Below the pieces are notes generated by a model, which was not told where the DNA came from, made no database searches, and worked only from the letters and a program-made list of their open reading frames with translations. 64,000 nt of DNA, from the NCBI GenBank assembly GCA_030247885.1, contig JAPDRO010000005.1, positions 310,001 to 374,000 of the forward strand, read 5' to 3'. Position numbers and translations under genes: made by a program. Below are positions 12,312 to 24,612 of the stretch, in pieces. Positions within the stretch are counted from its first letter, which is position 1. Each line of letters begins with the position of its first letter. The stretch comes from Taxawa tesnikishii (nom. ined.) (lineage: Eukaryota > Ascomycota > Dothideomycetes > Dothideales).

Positions 12312-13369
12312 ATGCTCCTCGCACCCCGAGCCTCCACCACCGCCCGTGCGGGCTTATCTCGGACAGGCAATGGTCTCAGTGTCTCTCGAAAAACCTCTAA
12401 GCCGCAGCATTCCCTCCCCTCATATATATACCAGAGGCGCTTTCAGTCCGTCGTTATAGGTACGTACAAGCCAACACTGCCGCTCAAGCAGCGCAATTGA
12501 CCAAGCAATCCATCAGACCCATCTTCACCCAACCCTTCCGCAGCGGACAACACTCCACCTCCCCCACCACCACCACCACCTAAGTCGCGCACCCGTCGCT
12601 TCTTCTCCGCTACCGCCCTCGTCGTCACCTTCTTCTCCGCCGGCCTCATCATGTCCGCCGCCCCAGCCGTCGACACGCTGAACGGCGTCGTCGCTCCTCC
12701 CACGGACGCCGAAACCCTCTCTCTTTCGTCCCCGTCAGCGATTCCGCCGCGCAGATCAACGACCACATCGTCAACCACCCTCTGGCCAAGTCTCTCCGCG
12801 CAGACCCAGCATTCCGCGAATCGCGTCCACATCTCAAGATTCCTCCCACAATGCGCGCACACAACCTGACAGGCGGCACGCTGCTCGGCGACGAGAAGCT
12901 GGCCGTACCGCCTCTGAACTTCGCCAACGTGAAAGCCGAGCTCCCTACCCTGGTTCAAATCTCGCATGTCGGAGATGCGCTGTGCGGTCATCCCGGTATC
13001 ATTCACGGCGGTATGCTGGCTACGTTGTTGGACGAGGGACTGGCAAGAGCATGCTTTCCTGCGCTGCCGAATAAGGTCGGTGTGACGGCGAGCCTTACAA
13101 TAAACTACAGGAAGCCGTGTCCGGCGAACGCCTACACTGTGTTGAGAGCGGAGACGACGAAGGTTGAGGGCAGGAAGGCATGGGTTAAGGGTTGGATTGA
13201 AGTGCTAGGAGAGGGCATTGAAGAGGGGAGCATCTGGTTGAGGCGGAAGCGCTGTTCATTGAGCCGAAAGGTGCAAAGAACATGGCGAGACTAGTGAGTG
13301 TGATTTTCCCGCGCTGGCTGGAGGTCAGGAAAGCTAATCTTCTCCCGCCAGTACTCGCCGAACGAATAG
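12312..13369 (+). CDS. Hotdog-fold (PaaI/THEM4-like) thioesterase, probably mitochondrial
   Basis: The likely start is MLLAPRASTTARAGL at 12312, an Arg/Ser-rich mitochondrial-type presequence, followed by an intron beginning near 12460. A Pro run (about 12550-12580) and a single hydrophobic span ATALVVTFFSAGLIMSAAPA follow. The catalytic hotdog domain begins at VNHPLAKSLRADPAFRE and contains HVGDALCGHPGIIHGGMLAT, with the HGG signature, and SLTINYRKPCPANA. The last intron (after ...NMARL, donor GTGAGT) leads to a short final exon ending SPNE-stop at 13367-13369. Frame changes of one base lie at CCC 12715-12717 and GGGG 13225-13228, each fitting a missing base; a third is likely in the C-run near 12555. 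The family hydrolyses acyl-CoA thioesters; the substrate here is unknown. Confidence 0.82.
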
Positions 13370-13821
13370 ATGCACGCATGTGCGAGCTTTGGAAATGGAG
13401 TTTCGGCGCTTGCATACGGAAACGGGGATCCTCGAATAGAGCATACAGTAGATTGAATTTGAGCAACCTACCAACCACAGGGAACTAAGCCCTCAGATTT
13501 CAAATTAGTAACCGTATATAATTCAGCTTCACAACGACATCGCTGCACACCGCAAGTGTAGTATTGTGTTGGAGAGCATGAAATTATAACTGCAGCATCG
13601 CCTCACAGGGTAGAATCGAGGCACATGGCCGTGTGGTTCGCTTGTTGGAGCACATCGTCAGTCCAGATGGAAAAGCAGTTACCAGGAGTACGCCGTGCTG
13701 ATGCAATGCCGATGACTGGCTGGCTTCCGAAATCAGGCTGCGTTTCGTCATGATGTTGAAGAGTCCCCACCTCCTACTACCGGAGCAGGCGAGACGGGAT
13801 CAGCCTCTTCGCCTCTTTTGC

Positions 13822-14406
13822 TTAGAAATTGGTACCCTCGGGTGGCTGCGGAAGCTTTTTGTGTGCTGGAGCAGCCATGTACCTTCGGATTTCGGTGAGG
13901 ATAGTCTCCATGGTGAAGTCGCGCTTCCACACTGTAAGGCTGGGGATCTTAGAGAGATCAACCTGCAAGGGATCCTTCGTATCAGCCGGATACCCTCTCG
14001 CCTTCTGTAGGGTATTACATACCTTGCCGTTGCTCTGATTGACGCATGGTAGGTTGACTTTCGACACGAACGTGACCTCTGGGGGGCGTCTGGGTAGCTC
14101 TCGCCGCAATGCAGGTTCACACTGTAGATGCGATTCTCGTGTACGCTCTGCAGAGTGTCAGATCCGGCTCTTTATCAGGACATGAGGTGCCGCATACGTG
14201 AGGAGGACCGAGGATGGTGCCGTTCCAGTTGCTCATGGTAATGTCATCGCCGTCAGCCAGACCGACCGAGCATGCCTCTGCAGTGCATTAGCCTGGCTGT
14301 CCAGTCCAGAACGGGCTTCTTTGTATTGTATACCAGCTCCGAGTCCCTTCTCTCCCTTCTCCAGCTCTTCGAGCAGGCGGAAATTCCTCGGGATCTTTGC
14401 GGCCAT
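13822..14406 (-). CDS. MMS2: MMS2, ubiquitin-conjugating enzyme variant (UEV)
   Basis: The start MAAKIPRNFRLLEELEKGEK at 14406 is the classic Mms2 N-terminus. Spliced exons then give EACSVGLADGDDITMSNWNG, TILGPPH, SVHENRIYSVNLHCGESYPD, PPEVTFVSKVNLPCVNQ, VDLSKIPSLTVWKRDFTMET and the C-terminus APAHKKLPQPPEGTNF. Three introns are visible, one with GCTAATG before CTGCAG. Like other UEVs it has the E2 fold without the catalytic cysteine; with Ubc13 it builds Lys63-linked ubiquitin chains for error-free post-replication repair. One frame change falls in the six-G run at 14081-14086 (DA|PPEVTF), where seven would keep the frame. The start is 449 bp from MON2 on the opposite strand, so the two share a promoter region. 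Confidence 0.95.
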
Positions 14407-14638
14407 AATGGGTCTTCAGCTAGGTGGAAATTGGCGATTTACAGTTGTGTGGGTTCTGTGGGAGTGGGAAAACGCGTCAAATATGGAGCGTTCGGCGACG
14501 GCAGTGTTGAGAAGATGGTAAGTGTGGTATGTGTTGATGTCGTGAGGCACAACCATAGCGGGGCGGAAATGGAAACCGTACCCCGCCAAAAGGGAAGACT
14601 CACTGGGCAAAGCAAACAAACAGCTCGCCGATGCATGT

Positions 14639-14700
14639 CACCAGCCACCAGCGACCAGCCGTCAGCCGTTAGCCATCACCCATCAGCCATCAGCCACAAC
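14639..14700. repeat. Degenerate (CATCAGC)-type tandem repeat
   Basis: Seven or eight imperfect copies of a 7-bp unit (ACCAGCC, GTCAGCC, ATCAGCC variants) in the shared MMS2/MON2 promoter region. Copies differ at one or two positions, so the tract is diverged. Confidence 0.7.
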
Positions 14701-14855
14701 TAACTCACATCCCTTGGCCACGTATACTCGCGCGTTCCAGATACACTTGCTGAGATCGCGAGTCTTCATTTCAATCACTGGGTTTAACTCGCTTGACTCC
14801 TTTGGGCTACCTCATATCATGGTCGGCTGATATATTCGGGATTCCTTGGTGTAAT

Positions 14856-17800
14856 ATGAGCGCACAAGCGCTCTTAGCGGAGCTTACTAGCCTTGCTCAG
14901 GAATCGAAAAGGAAAAGTCCTGAAATCAGAAACGTACGGTGTTAGAAAGACTGCCAATTGGACTCCGGGCTGACGGTCGTCTGTCTAGGCGGCAGAGAAA
15001 TCGCTGCAGGAGCTGAGGGCCCTACCAATCACCTCCGAACAACAACTTGCAGCTGGTGAGGATGCTCCCATACTCAAGCCATAGCAGGCACGTGCTGATG
15101 AAAAAGAGATCTAAGTCGGCGCCCGAATTTCATCGAACCTTTCATCATATCATGCGGCACGCGTAACGTCAAGTTCGCAGGCTCTGGTGTAACATGCTTA
15201 CAGAGGCTGGCGATTACTCGGGGTCTACCTCGCACAAGGCTCAAAGATGTGCTAGAAGCCCTCAATGCTTGCATATCTCTGGCCTTGGATATTCAGCTAA
15301 AGGTGCTGCAGGCCCTGCCAGCACTAGCTCAGAACTATGCCGAGGACCTCAAGGGTGATTTGCTCGCCACCGCAGTGCAGGTATGCGCCGCTCTTCAGAA
15401 CGCCAAGATTATTACAGTCAGTGCCGTCGCTGCTGCAACGCTGCAACAGATTGTTGTATCTGTGTACGACAAAGTCGTAGCGGAAGATGCCAGATTACTG
15501 GAGCTGCCTGTGGTCCATGAACTCGAGGGCGACGAAGGTCCCGTAGGCCTGCGCGCAGCAGCGTACGATGCCTATCGATTGCTCCAGGATATTTGCCTTG
15601 CTACGGAAGGCCAGAAAACTAAGTTCATCCAATTGACCGCATTTTCTCAAACAACTGGGCTGGAACTCATCTGGGCATGCCTCAATACACACGCTGATAT
15701 CTTCAAACATCATCCTGAACAGAGGACCTTGATTCGATCGTTGGTGATGCCGCTTGTCATCCGAGTGATATCGGAACGTCAATCTTTCCCAGTCACGCTG
15801 CGAGTCATGCGTATTGCTTCAATCATATTACGACAGTACCTGCCGGCAATGCCCGAGGAGTGCGAAATAGTACTCGGGCTGCTCACACACATGTTGGATC
15901 TGGAAGCAGCGACGCCTTGGAAGCGCGCCATGTGCATGGAAGTGTTCCGCAATGTCTACACTGAACCCGGCTTGGCCCTGCAGATATACATGCGATATGA
16001 CGACCAAGAGGGAAGGAAAGCTATCATACGTGACAATGTGGCAACCTTCGTCAGGATATCCACAGAGCGACCCGCAATCATCGGCCTGGGTCAGCAGTCC
16101 ACTATTCCTACGGGTTCGGCTAACCAAAGGGACGGAACCGTTGAGCAAGTCGCTATGGAAGCCGCAGGAGTCTCCACAGGAGGAGTACCTGGTGCCATCG
16201 GAAGCTCATTCGGCGTGGGTGAAACCAATGTGCCCGGCATCTCTACTCAATGGAGCAGTCCCAAGGCCCTGTGCTTAGATCAGTTGGACAAATCAGAACC
16301 GCCACCGCTCCCCGAGACCTATACATACAGTCTGGTTCTAGAGTGCCTGAACAATCTATCTGAGAATCTCGCCAGAGTAGTCCTCCCACTCACTGTGCAG
16401 CGAGACAACGTGAAATCTAGAAAGGGGCTTTCGGGAGATTTCACTGGAGACTGGGACAATGGCGACGCCGAGCAGACGGCGACCCGTCCGTCTGACACAA
16501 CCCGCACTCGGGTGAAGAGGTCTCAATCCTACCGCTCACGGACAGTCCCCTTGAACCCGCTGTCAGACGAGCAGAGCCCCGGCGCAGCCCGCGTGAGAGC
16601 TATTGCGTCACTCCTGGAAGATTGCTGGCCTGCGCTGCTAGCCACCTGCTCCACCTTCTTATATGCTGCCATGGACAACGACTATTACCGCAGCCTTATC
16701 CGCTCGTTTCAACGATTCGCCCAAGTAGCCGGGTTACTACGATTACCGACAGCACGAGATGCGTTCTTGACAACGCTGGGAAAAGCAGCCGTACCTCCGA
16801 ATGTGTTGAGTTCAAGCCTGTCCGCTCGCCCGTTATCAGCACACGCAGAGAGTCCAAGTCTGTTTACGAACGCGAAAGGGCTGCTGAGCGTAGACAGTCT
16901 TGCCAGTCATGCTTCTTCGGGGTCTCGTGACAGATCGCGGCGCCCATCTCACGAGCCGACAAAGCCAAGCTTAACAACAAGGAACTTGCTTTGCTTGAGG
17001 GCACTACTCAACATCGCTATTGCGCTGGGTCCGACGCTTGAGGCTTCTTTTGGAATCGTTCTCGAGACGCTACAACAAGCAGATGTGGTACTCAGTGCTA
17101 CCAACGTCCAGCAAAATGCTCGTGACATTAGGTCCGGCCCCAACGAGACTACCTCCGACACGCTAGCTATTAGTGCTGAGATTGCAGCAGTAGAATCCGC
17201 AGCTCTCAGGCTTTTTGAGAGCACAGCTGATTACCCCAACGATGCTTTCCTTCATGTACTCAAAACGCTGTGCACATTCCTGGAGGAGAGATCGTGAGGC
17301 TACGTTCCCCAAGGCTGCTGAACCGCCGCCACTTTCGCCGTTGACAAGAAGGATATCCAGCTTGCCAGGCCTGAACACTGACCTATCGCGACAAAGCACA
17401 GATTACCTGTTCACCCTTTCTAAAATTGGGCAACTGTCTGACCTCAACACATCGCGTTTTGCAAGCTATCCCGCGGCCGAGAGCGGATGGAGAATGCTCG
17501 TAGAGCAGCTTGTCGGCGTGTCCGTGTCGGAATCTGTCCCTAAAGACGCACGGCGGCTGGCTGCTGACATACTTTGCCGATGCGCAGAAGGTCTGGCAGA
17601 AGCCAGTACGACTGACCAATGTGAGGAGCCAGAGAACGTACAGAAGATGATCTTCTCATCTCTCCAGCTCCAAGTCACTCGCTTGTATGCACAAAGTGAC
17701 GAGTTGACGAGCATTGACGTAGCCATCCATGGGAAAACCTTAGAAGCGGTACGGTCCATCCTTGAGAAGTGCGGAGAAGCACTCACAGCTGGCTGGGACA

Positions 17801-20130
17801 CAGTCCTGGCGATGATAGGAACAGTGTTCCACGATGAGGAAGAGGAAGAGAACGCTGCGGCAGCTGAAGCCCACGAATCCTGGATGCATCTCAGTAGCCA
17901 GATCGTCGCACCTAGCCTAGGACGGACGGCATTCGGCGCGATACAGCTCGTATGCTCGGATTTCTTACCGTCTTTGCCCGATACTTCGCTCGTTCCGCTC
18001 ATTGAGTTGCTCTACCATTTCGCTTCTCAGAACGAGGACATCAATGCCTCACTTACAGTATGCTTTCTTTCCAAGCGCCGTATTGGGCTATGCTAACATC
18101 GACAGACTGTGACCCTGTTCTTGGATGTTTCCGACTTTCTCTGTGCTCAGGAGGCACTTGAAGGGTTGCCCAAAGTAGCGGAAGAGATTTTAAAGGAGCA
18201 AACAAAGCCGTCATATAACAACATCCTTTCACGAAGCAAGCAGTCACGCTCGATGCAATGGATATTGCTCCTCTACAGATTGACCGATGTCGTCTCCGAC
18301 GAACGTCCCGAAGTTCGCAATAGCGCTCTTCAAACCCTGTTGCGGGTGTTCAGGACGAACGGTGACCATCTCACTACTACGGTATGGCGTATGGTCTTCA
18401 CTACCCTGCTTCTGAAGATGCTCCAGGAGAACGTAGAACTTCAGACCAAGATGAGGCAGCAGCCCGAGAGAGCAGCGGCTCAAGCCATCAGTAACCTAGA
18501 GCAAACATCCAAAGCCCTGTTTGACGGGGTTGCTGCACTTGTCTCGGAAAACCTTGGCACTATCGCCGAACTAGAACCTTTTCCGAGCAGCTGGGACGAT
18601 TTCATCAAACTACTCGAACAGTATCTGCTCATTGCTTCCCACGCCTTGAACGCCGCGGTCTATTCGGCACTGAGTCAAATCCTCGGTTCCCTCACGTCCG
18701 GCGACTGGTCTCGTATCATCGAAAAGCTCGACGCAATATGGCAAGACCAGATCCCCTGTTCTTCTCCAGATGATGTCTCAAAAGATGCGGAGCAGGACGC
18801 CTATATCGCCTACGTTGATTGCTTGACTGAAATACACCGGCTGCATGATGAGCACAGGACAAGGACATGGTATCTTGATGCTATGGCGCGAAGTCTCGTC
18901 AATTGCGTGCGCCACAGCAGCGCCACAGCGTACGTAGATGATGTCAACAACATGACGCCGCTCCAGGCTCGTGTCCTTGAGCGTTTGAAGACCTTCCGTT
19001 CAGAGATGATGCCTGCCCGCCTCGTCGATGCGGCGTCCGAGTTTGTGGCCCTTCCCTTCGAGTCTGTAGCAGCCCAGCCGGGTAAGAAGGGGCTCACCTT
19101 CATAGCATTGTCCAAAGCCAGTATGGATTGGCTGTCGACATTGCTAATCTCGCACATGCAAGACGAGCAGCTGTTTGAGCAAGACGCCGCACACCGCGCG
19201 CTCGTCCGCCTGACTGTACCACTGGACTTGAAGTATCGCTGGCGACGTCAAGGCCGCACGCCGTCGCTATGGCGTAAAGCCACTACAACGGGGGTGATGG
19301 TGATCGAACCATTACTCGTACAGTTGCAGAAGGCCCCATCGACGGCTCTTCCGCAGCACAAACTCGACATGCACTGGACCGCTATCGTGGCTTTCGTGCG
19401 TGCCGTCATGAGCGCCGACTGCAGCGACCTTGACCCTGCTACCACTCTTACACAGCTAGCGGAGGACGAAGATTTCGATTGCGAAAGTCTGCTCAAGCTA
19501 CGCGACATGTTGATCCCAGGTCTAGGCAGCCCGTCTCTGCCTGCCAGCGTCCGCGGGCAATACGCGGAGGCATTGTTCCACAACTCGATCATCCACGCTC
19601 CAGGCCGTAGCGAGATGCCAAGCACCACAGAAGGCACGATGGAACTCGCAATTTTGACCAAAGTGCGTGCAGGCCGCATCTGGGATCCCGCCCCTGCGAC
19701 CAGAGAAACGCTCGCCTACCTCGCACTTGAAGAGCTCATCGCTCTCGTCGCCAAAACAGATGGTAGCGCTGAGCGCCTCGGGCTCGCTCGTGCTGCCCTG
19801 CCGTACCTGCTGCACAGGCTTGCGCAGCCGATCCATGCATACGTGGCTGATCAGCCGCTCAGAGGCTCCATGCCGCAGCCGCTGTCGCAGGTCGAGGAGC
19901 TGTTGTTCTGCCTGCGTGCGATCAAGACGCTGCGGTGTGAGCCCGAGGTATTTGCGGGTCCGCTGAAGAAAGAAGCGGAAACGAGATCAAGGGAGACGTT
20001 GCATGTGCGGTTGCTGTATCCCTTGGTTGTGAAGGCGGTGGTGGTGGCGGGTGACAGGAGGCATGGTGACAAGGAGGTCTTGAGTGCGTTGCAAGATGTG
20101 CTGAGTGTTCCTGGGCTGCTTGGGGCGTGA
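14856..20130 (+). CDS. MON2: MON2, large Arf-GEF-like Golgi/endosome traffic protein
   Basis: Exons: 14856-14933, 14989-15055, 15109-17293, 17361-18057, 18106-20130, together 1683 residues, the usual length of fungal Mon2. The N-terminus MSAQALLAELTSLAQESKRK, SEQQLAADLSRRPNFIEPF and CLQRLAITRGLPRTRL match the Mon2 dimerisation region. HEAT-like helices fill most of the rest, and a Ser-rich stretch sits around 16880-16980. Mon2 scaffolds flippase Neo1-Dop1 and relates to BIG/Sec7 Arf-GEFs without a Sec7 domain; it acts at the trans-Golgi. The 17294-17360 junction is the least certain: a GT-AG intron of 67 nt keeps frame, but the same stretch also reads as plausible protein in another frame. 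With RIC1, this gives the window two Golgi/endosome retrieval factors. Confidence 0.93.
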
Positions 20131-20277
20131 GGAACACAGGCTTCACTAACGGGTGATTTTGATGGACTGGCTCTGCCTTCTCTCCCCCTTTTCCCTCTTG
20201 TCATCTCCCTTCAGCATTCCAATGGCCACGTGGATGTCGGACCGACGTAACTAGAGTGCGTAGAGATCATGCCGCTT

Positions 20278-21557
20278 TTACTCGCACTCCCATGTCATTG
20301 CGTTTCCGCCGTTTTTGAGAATGGTGTAGCTTTTCCCATCGAAAGCCTGTGCTGTCATAGCACACCACTCGTCGCCGGTGGTCTGGACGGCCGCGGACAG
20401 GACGCCGCTGGCGAACTGAGCGGGTATCAGGCCGTGCCAACGCAGCCTGACTAGATTTTTCGAGGTATCCTGTTCCGCTCCATCGTTCGCCGTCGTATCA
20501 CTAAACTGCGGGATACCGTAGCGGTACAGCACCGGCTCAGGCGCGTCACCTGCGCGCACACGCGGCGAGCTCAGACTCACGAGCCGCATCCATTCGAGCA
20601 ACTCAAGCGCTTCTTGATCCTCATTCTCGCTGATCGCTGCCGGGAACGGGGGACTAGGACATCTGTCACAGATCGGTTGTCCGGCTCGACAGTCTTGATG
20701 AGTGGCTGATGAGCGGATAGTGGTCCGGTGTCTAGAGAAGATCTGCGGAAGTCGTAGAAGAGCCAGGCCAACGATTGCGTGAGTACATTTTCGAAAGCCC
20801 AGACGATGCGGTCGAAACCCTTGCGCCCGCGCACCATTGATGGCAGGCGTAGGTTGAGCGATATTGCTGGGTAGTGGTGTTAGCTATCGGGATGGGTTTT
20901 GTCCAGGATATAGAGGTACCGTAACGTGATTTGACATGCTTGCGTCCATGATCTTGGATGGGTTGTCCGACAAGACCGACGCGCTCGTATGTGGGCTTGT
21001 CAAGTTCGAGGCGGAGCACTCCTAGTCTAGATCTCAGCATGACCTGGCGAGGTGTGGAATGGCAGGTTAGTGTCGGAATGGGGAACAATACCTTACCTTC
21101 TTGTAAGGAAAACGAGTTGTCGATACCGGCACGGCCTTCGGACAGCATGAGAATGTTTCCTTTTCGGAGCGAGTCAGGACTATGCGTTACTATAGGGAAC
21201 GTTTAGGGGGATGACGGACCGCACTTGATGTATTCGCCAAAGAAATCGCCTGACAACAGATCCGCCAGTTTCATGTGCACACGCGCATATTGCAAGGTGC
21301 GGGAATCTGCGGCTTTCTCAAGAAAAGCTGCCTGTTTTTCCGCAGGAATAATCACATCAAGCTTGCTCCTTGTCAGTGACACCCATCACTCCTGAACAGC
21401 GAGGAGTGCTTACAGTGTGGCTGCATGGTTGCGCGGAGACTGTAGAGAAGGGTTTGCGCTTCGTGGGCGGTTGCTTGCTGTCGATATACGTCGGCAGCAC
21501 TGTATGGGCGAAGTAACATTTGGGTGCTAGCCTATCGGCCTGGCCAATCCCGAGCAT
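20278..21557 (-). CDS. RNase P/MRP subunit, Rpp40-like
   Basis: The start MLGIGQADRLAPKCYFAHTV at 21557 leads to YIDSKQPPTKRKPFSTV, the conserved N-terminus of the Rpp40 family. Later exons give LDVIIPAEKQAAFLEKAADS, MKLADLLSGDFFGEYIK, LSEGRAGIDNSFSLQE, LRLELDKPTYERVGLVG and GRKGFDRIVWAFENVL, and the C-terminus SYTILKNGGNAMTWECE. At least four short introns are visible (for example after SHT near 21400 and before VMLRSRLGVL near 21040). Rpp40 is a protein subunit of the ribonuclease P and MRP particles that trim tRNA 5' ends and process rRNA. One frame change lies in the five-G run 20648-20652 (DVLVP|FPAAISENEDQEAL), as if one base were missing. The gene is convergent with MON2 (147 bp between stops). 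Confidence 0.85.
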
Positions 21558-22197
21558 CACTAGTCGTTCGAACGTGTTTAGGTCTTTTATACGGAGAACG
21601 GTGAATGTTTCCCTTCAGACGGGTTGTTCGTTGTTAGAAAGATTGAGACGAGAAATCGCGCTGTGAGAATCCCATTCAAATCGCCTGAGTAGGGTAAGGA
21701 ACGTCTGTTAGACGCGAGATTCCTCAAGTCGAGTGGGCGGCGGCCGTGTTCTACTGAACTGCGGAAGTATGATTGATGTGTACTGTTGCGCCGAAGTGCT
21801 CATTCCGCTTTTAGCGCCAAGACCGACGTCCAGCACTGGCAAAGATGCAGCTCAGTCGAAGGAACATATGCGGACAAAACCCCGTGACCTTTTCGAAAGG
21901 TGGGCAGGTCACGCATGTAACAGGCTAGCTTAAATTGATACCTAGTGTCCAAGGTATAGATCACCCTTCAGGTACATGGCCCGGTAGCACCATCATTCAC
22001 GGCTTCTTGTATACGTATCTCTCATCTGCGAACGTGCACCAACATCGAGCTCACTGCGTCTTCCGTCGCTGGTCTATAGATCATCAAGCCACCCACATAA
22101 ACGACTCGGGTATCGTTCCACCACTCTACGTTTCCCTCCCCAGCCCCCGCGTTTCGGCTCATTACTATCACTATCGCTTTCCTACCACCCATCTCGA

Positions 22198-24085
22198 TCA
22201 ATTGCTCGGATGCACACTCTTTCTTATCGGCAGCACACCGCCCTCATCCGGGACGGGCGTACTTCCAAGGGGAGTAGAAATCCTTGGCGAGCCTGCACCA
22301 GCTGGGGTGCCCTGTCCACCAGCCGGGGTTCCAAGCCCGGAAAACGGGGTGATGGCGCCACTGGGTGGAACGGGAATTTTGAGGTCTTCGGGACTGCCTG
22401 GGATCAGCTTTGGTGGCAGACCGGGAATGTGGATCCGCTTGGCGGAGTTGTTGTAGGATGCGGGGATGATCTGTAAGACGTTAGTTGACAAGCGTCAGAG
22501 ACGGCGCAGCCTAGAAAGGAAGAGACACGAGAACAGTAATATGGGAGGGGTGGGGACGTAGACAATGGGAAACACTAGGGAAGGGAGGGAGAAAGTACCT
22601 CGATGATCTCATCACGCGGAAATTCGAGGTTCGGGATGTCCTGAGCACCGCAAGCCATGAGGTAGCCGTACAGCACGCGCAACACGCTCTCGTGCGCGAT
22701 GATCAAGAGGTCATTCTGTTCGCGCTCGAGCTCGAGAATGATTGGTTCGAGACGGACGGCAAGGTCATGATAGGACTACCAAGCATATCTCAGTCAGCCA
22801 ACAGCACAGCAAGAATACAGACGAGGCGCACAAAATGTGCTCGTTGACAGCAAAACTCACCTCCGCTCTGGGGTACCGGTGGTGGTAAGGATCAGCCTCG
22901 TGCTTGGCCACTTCCTGTGGGTACTCCGCCCTGATCCTCCTTTCCGACATCTTCTCACACACGCCAGGGTTGAGCTGACTCATCTGCGACCGCTGCCGCA
23001 CACGGTATCCCAGGGAGGCGAGGTAATGAGAGGTCTCAACAGTACGCCGTCTGGTCGATGTCCACACCGTCAGGGGCTTGAGTGGGTAATCCTGACCACC
23101 ACGCTCGATCATCATCTTGCGCTCTTCCTCGCGGTGCTCGAGCAGCGTGTCGCTCATTTTCTTTGCGTAGTCTTCCCCTCTGCTGACAAAGACGCATCGG
23201 CCTTGTAGGAGTCCTCGTCCTTGGTCGTCCCGGCACGTGCGAAGTAAGTTTGGCGCGATTTGATGTGCAGGTTCAGCAGGTAAAAACTATTCGCTGCGAC
23301 AAGTAGCCGAAGGCACAGTTGTTGACCACGACGCGCTCGCCTGCATTGATCATTTTCACGTAGTGCAAGTCGGGTTCTTCCATGGTCTCAAAGTGCGGGA
23401 TGCGCGTGTTGATGCGCTTGAGGTAGTCCTTGACAGCTGCGTCAGGGTCCCAGCCTTCGTAGTCCGGAGAGGAAATCTTCACGTTCCGAACGTTGTCCTC
23501 GATGATCTTTTCATCCGTGCAGTGAGACTCGATAAAGAGCGTTTTGATGTTGTGTTTTGCGAATTCCTTTTCGAGAATACGACGTCCGTCAGCTGTGGGA
23601 TTCACAGCATCATAGATGGCGATCTGGCCGTTCTCATGTTCGAGAAAGTTGTAGATGTCTTCCCTACATCTCCGCAAAATCTTCTGCCGCAGTAGAACCG
23701 AGGCCGGGGAGGCATTGATAAAGAAATAGTCGTCCGGCACGTCACGGCCCGGTCCCATAGTTGCTCTGCGGTAGTCGCCGAGATGAAATATGCGCGTCTT
23801 GACGCCTAACCAACGAAGGTAGCGCGCCATGGCCACGGAAATGTGTGTTTTGCCTCGAGCGGGTAAGCCGACGGTGGCGATGACGATTCTGCCAGAGTGA
23901 AAAAGCCTTCCGGATTCGGTACTGTACAGTTGGGCAGGTGCCATGCTCTCCTTCTCCGGCAAATCATGAATGGCATCCACGAAGGTACTGGACCTCCGTT
24001 TGAGGGATGGCGAGTTCGCCATCACCTCGGCGGTCCTGTCCGGGGCTTCAGCAGTATTCGTGGCACGTACAACAGGCTGATTCAT
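22198..24085 (-). CDS. 6-phosphofructo-2-kinase (PFK2) with degenerate FBPase-2 domain
   Basis: The start chosen is MNQPVVRATNTAEAPDRT at 24085; the frame is open further upstream but without ATG. The kinase half has the P-loop VGLPARGKTHIS, FHLGDYRR, DYFFINASPAS, AIYDAVNPTADGRR and FIESHCTDEKII. The second half is the histidine-phosphatase fold with RTVETSHYLASLGY, QLNPGVCEKMSE and IAHESVLRVLYGYL. The motif that should read RHG in an active fructose-2,6-bisphosphatase reads ARAG (YFARAGTTKDEDS), so the phosphohistidine acceptor is missing and I infer kinase-only activity, as in yeast Pfk26. The C-terminus is Pro/Gly-rich (GTPAGGQGTPAGAG). Two introns lie near 22470-22600 and 22780-22860. Frame changes fit single missing bases at AAAAA 23282-23286 and CCCC 23175-23178. 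Confidence 0.9.
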
Positions 24086-24376
24086 CTCTCGGTGCGGGTG
24101 GAGAGCAGGGTTGCGTATCCCGTGCAAAACAAACGAGGAAAAGGGAGCGGAGTAGCGATAAGGGGCGGAGAGGCAGATACGTACAGCAGAGTGTCCATCT
24201 TGGCGGGTGGGTTGAATGAGACAGGAACGAAGCCGACGTGCCAAGTAAGCACGATAGAGCGCTGCTCTCTCGTCTCTCGCGAGAGTGCCTCAAGTTTTCT
24301 CCTTGGACCTGACGGCTGCAGTCGAAGACAGCGGTCCTGTTGTTTGACTTTCCTGTTGCTTGCAAACCTGGAAATG

Positions 24377-24416
24377 TGGTAGTGGTAGTGGTAGTGGTAG
24401 TGGTCGTGGTCGTGTG
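24377..24416. repeat. (TGGTAG)n hexanucleotide microsatellite
   Basis: Four perfect TGGTAG copies followed by TGGTCG variants, between the divergent PFK2 and TOM40 starts. Confidence 0.9.
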
Positions 24417-24544
24417 TGTTTACGCAAAACTTGGCAATACTGGGCTGGGTGCCGGGATCAGACGCCGAGATGCGATCAGATGGATTTTTGTCTTGCAGCG
24501 ACCTTGTCGAGGTTGGTGCAAGTATACTCCAGGCGAGTGTATGC

Positions 24545-24548
<4 letters not shown>

Positions 24549-24610
<62 letters not shown>
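24549..24610. repeat. (TG)31 dinucleotide microsatellite
   Basis: An uninterrupted TG tract of about 62 bp in the shared PFK2/TOM40 intergenic region. Long alternating purine-pyrimidine tracts of this type can adopt Z-DNA. Length is likely variable between isolates. Confidence 0.97.

Positions 24611-24612
<2 letters not shown>

Noticed and set aside
12443-13006. Minus-strand open frame of 187 codons
   Set aside because: Antisense to the hotdog thioesterase; its Gly run is the complement of the Pro codons.
24549-24610. Telomeric or CRISPR-like repeat
   Set aside because: The tract is a plain TG dinucleotide repeat with no spacers and no telomere unit.
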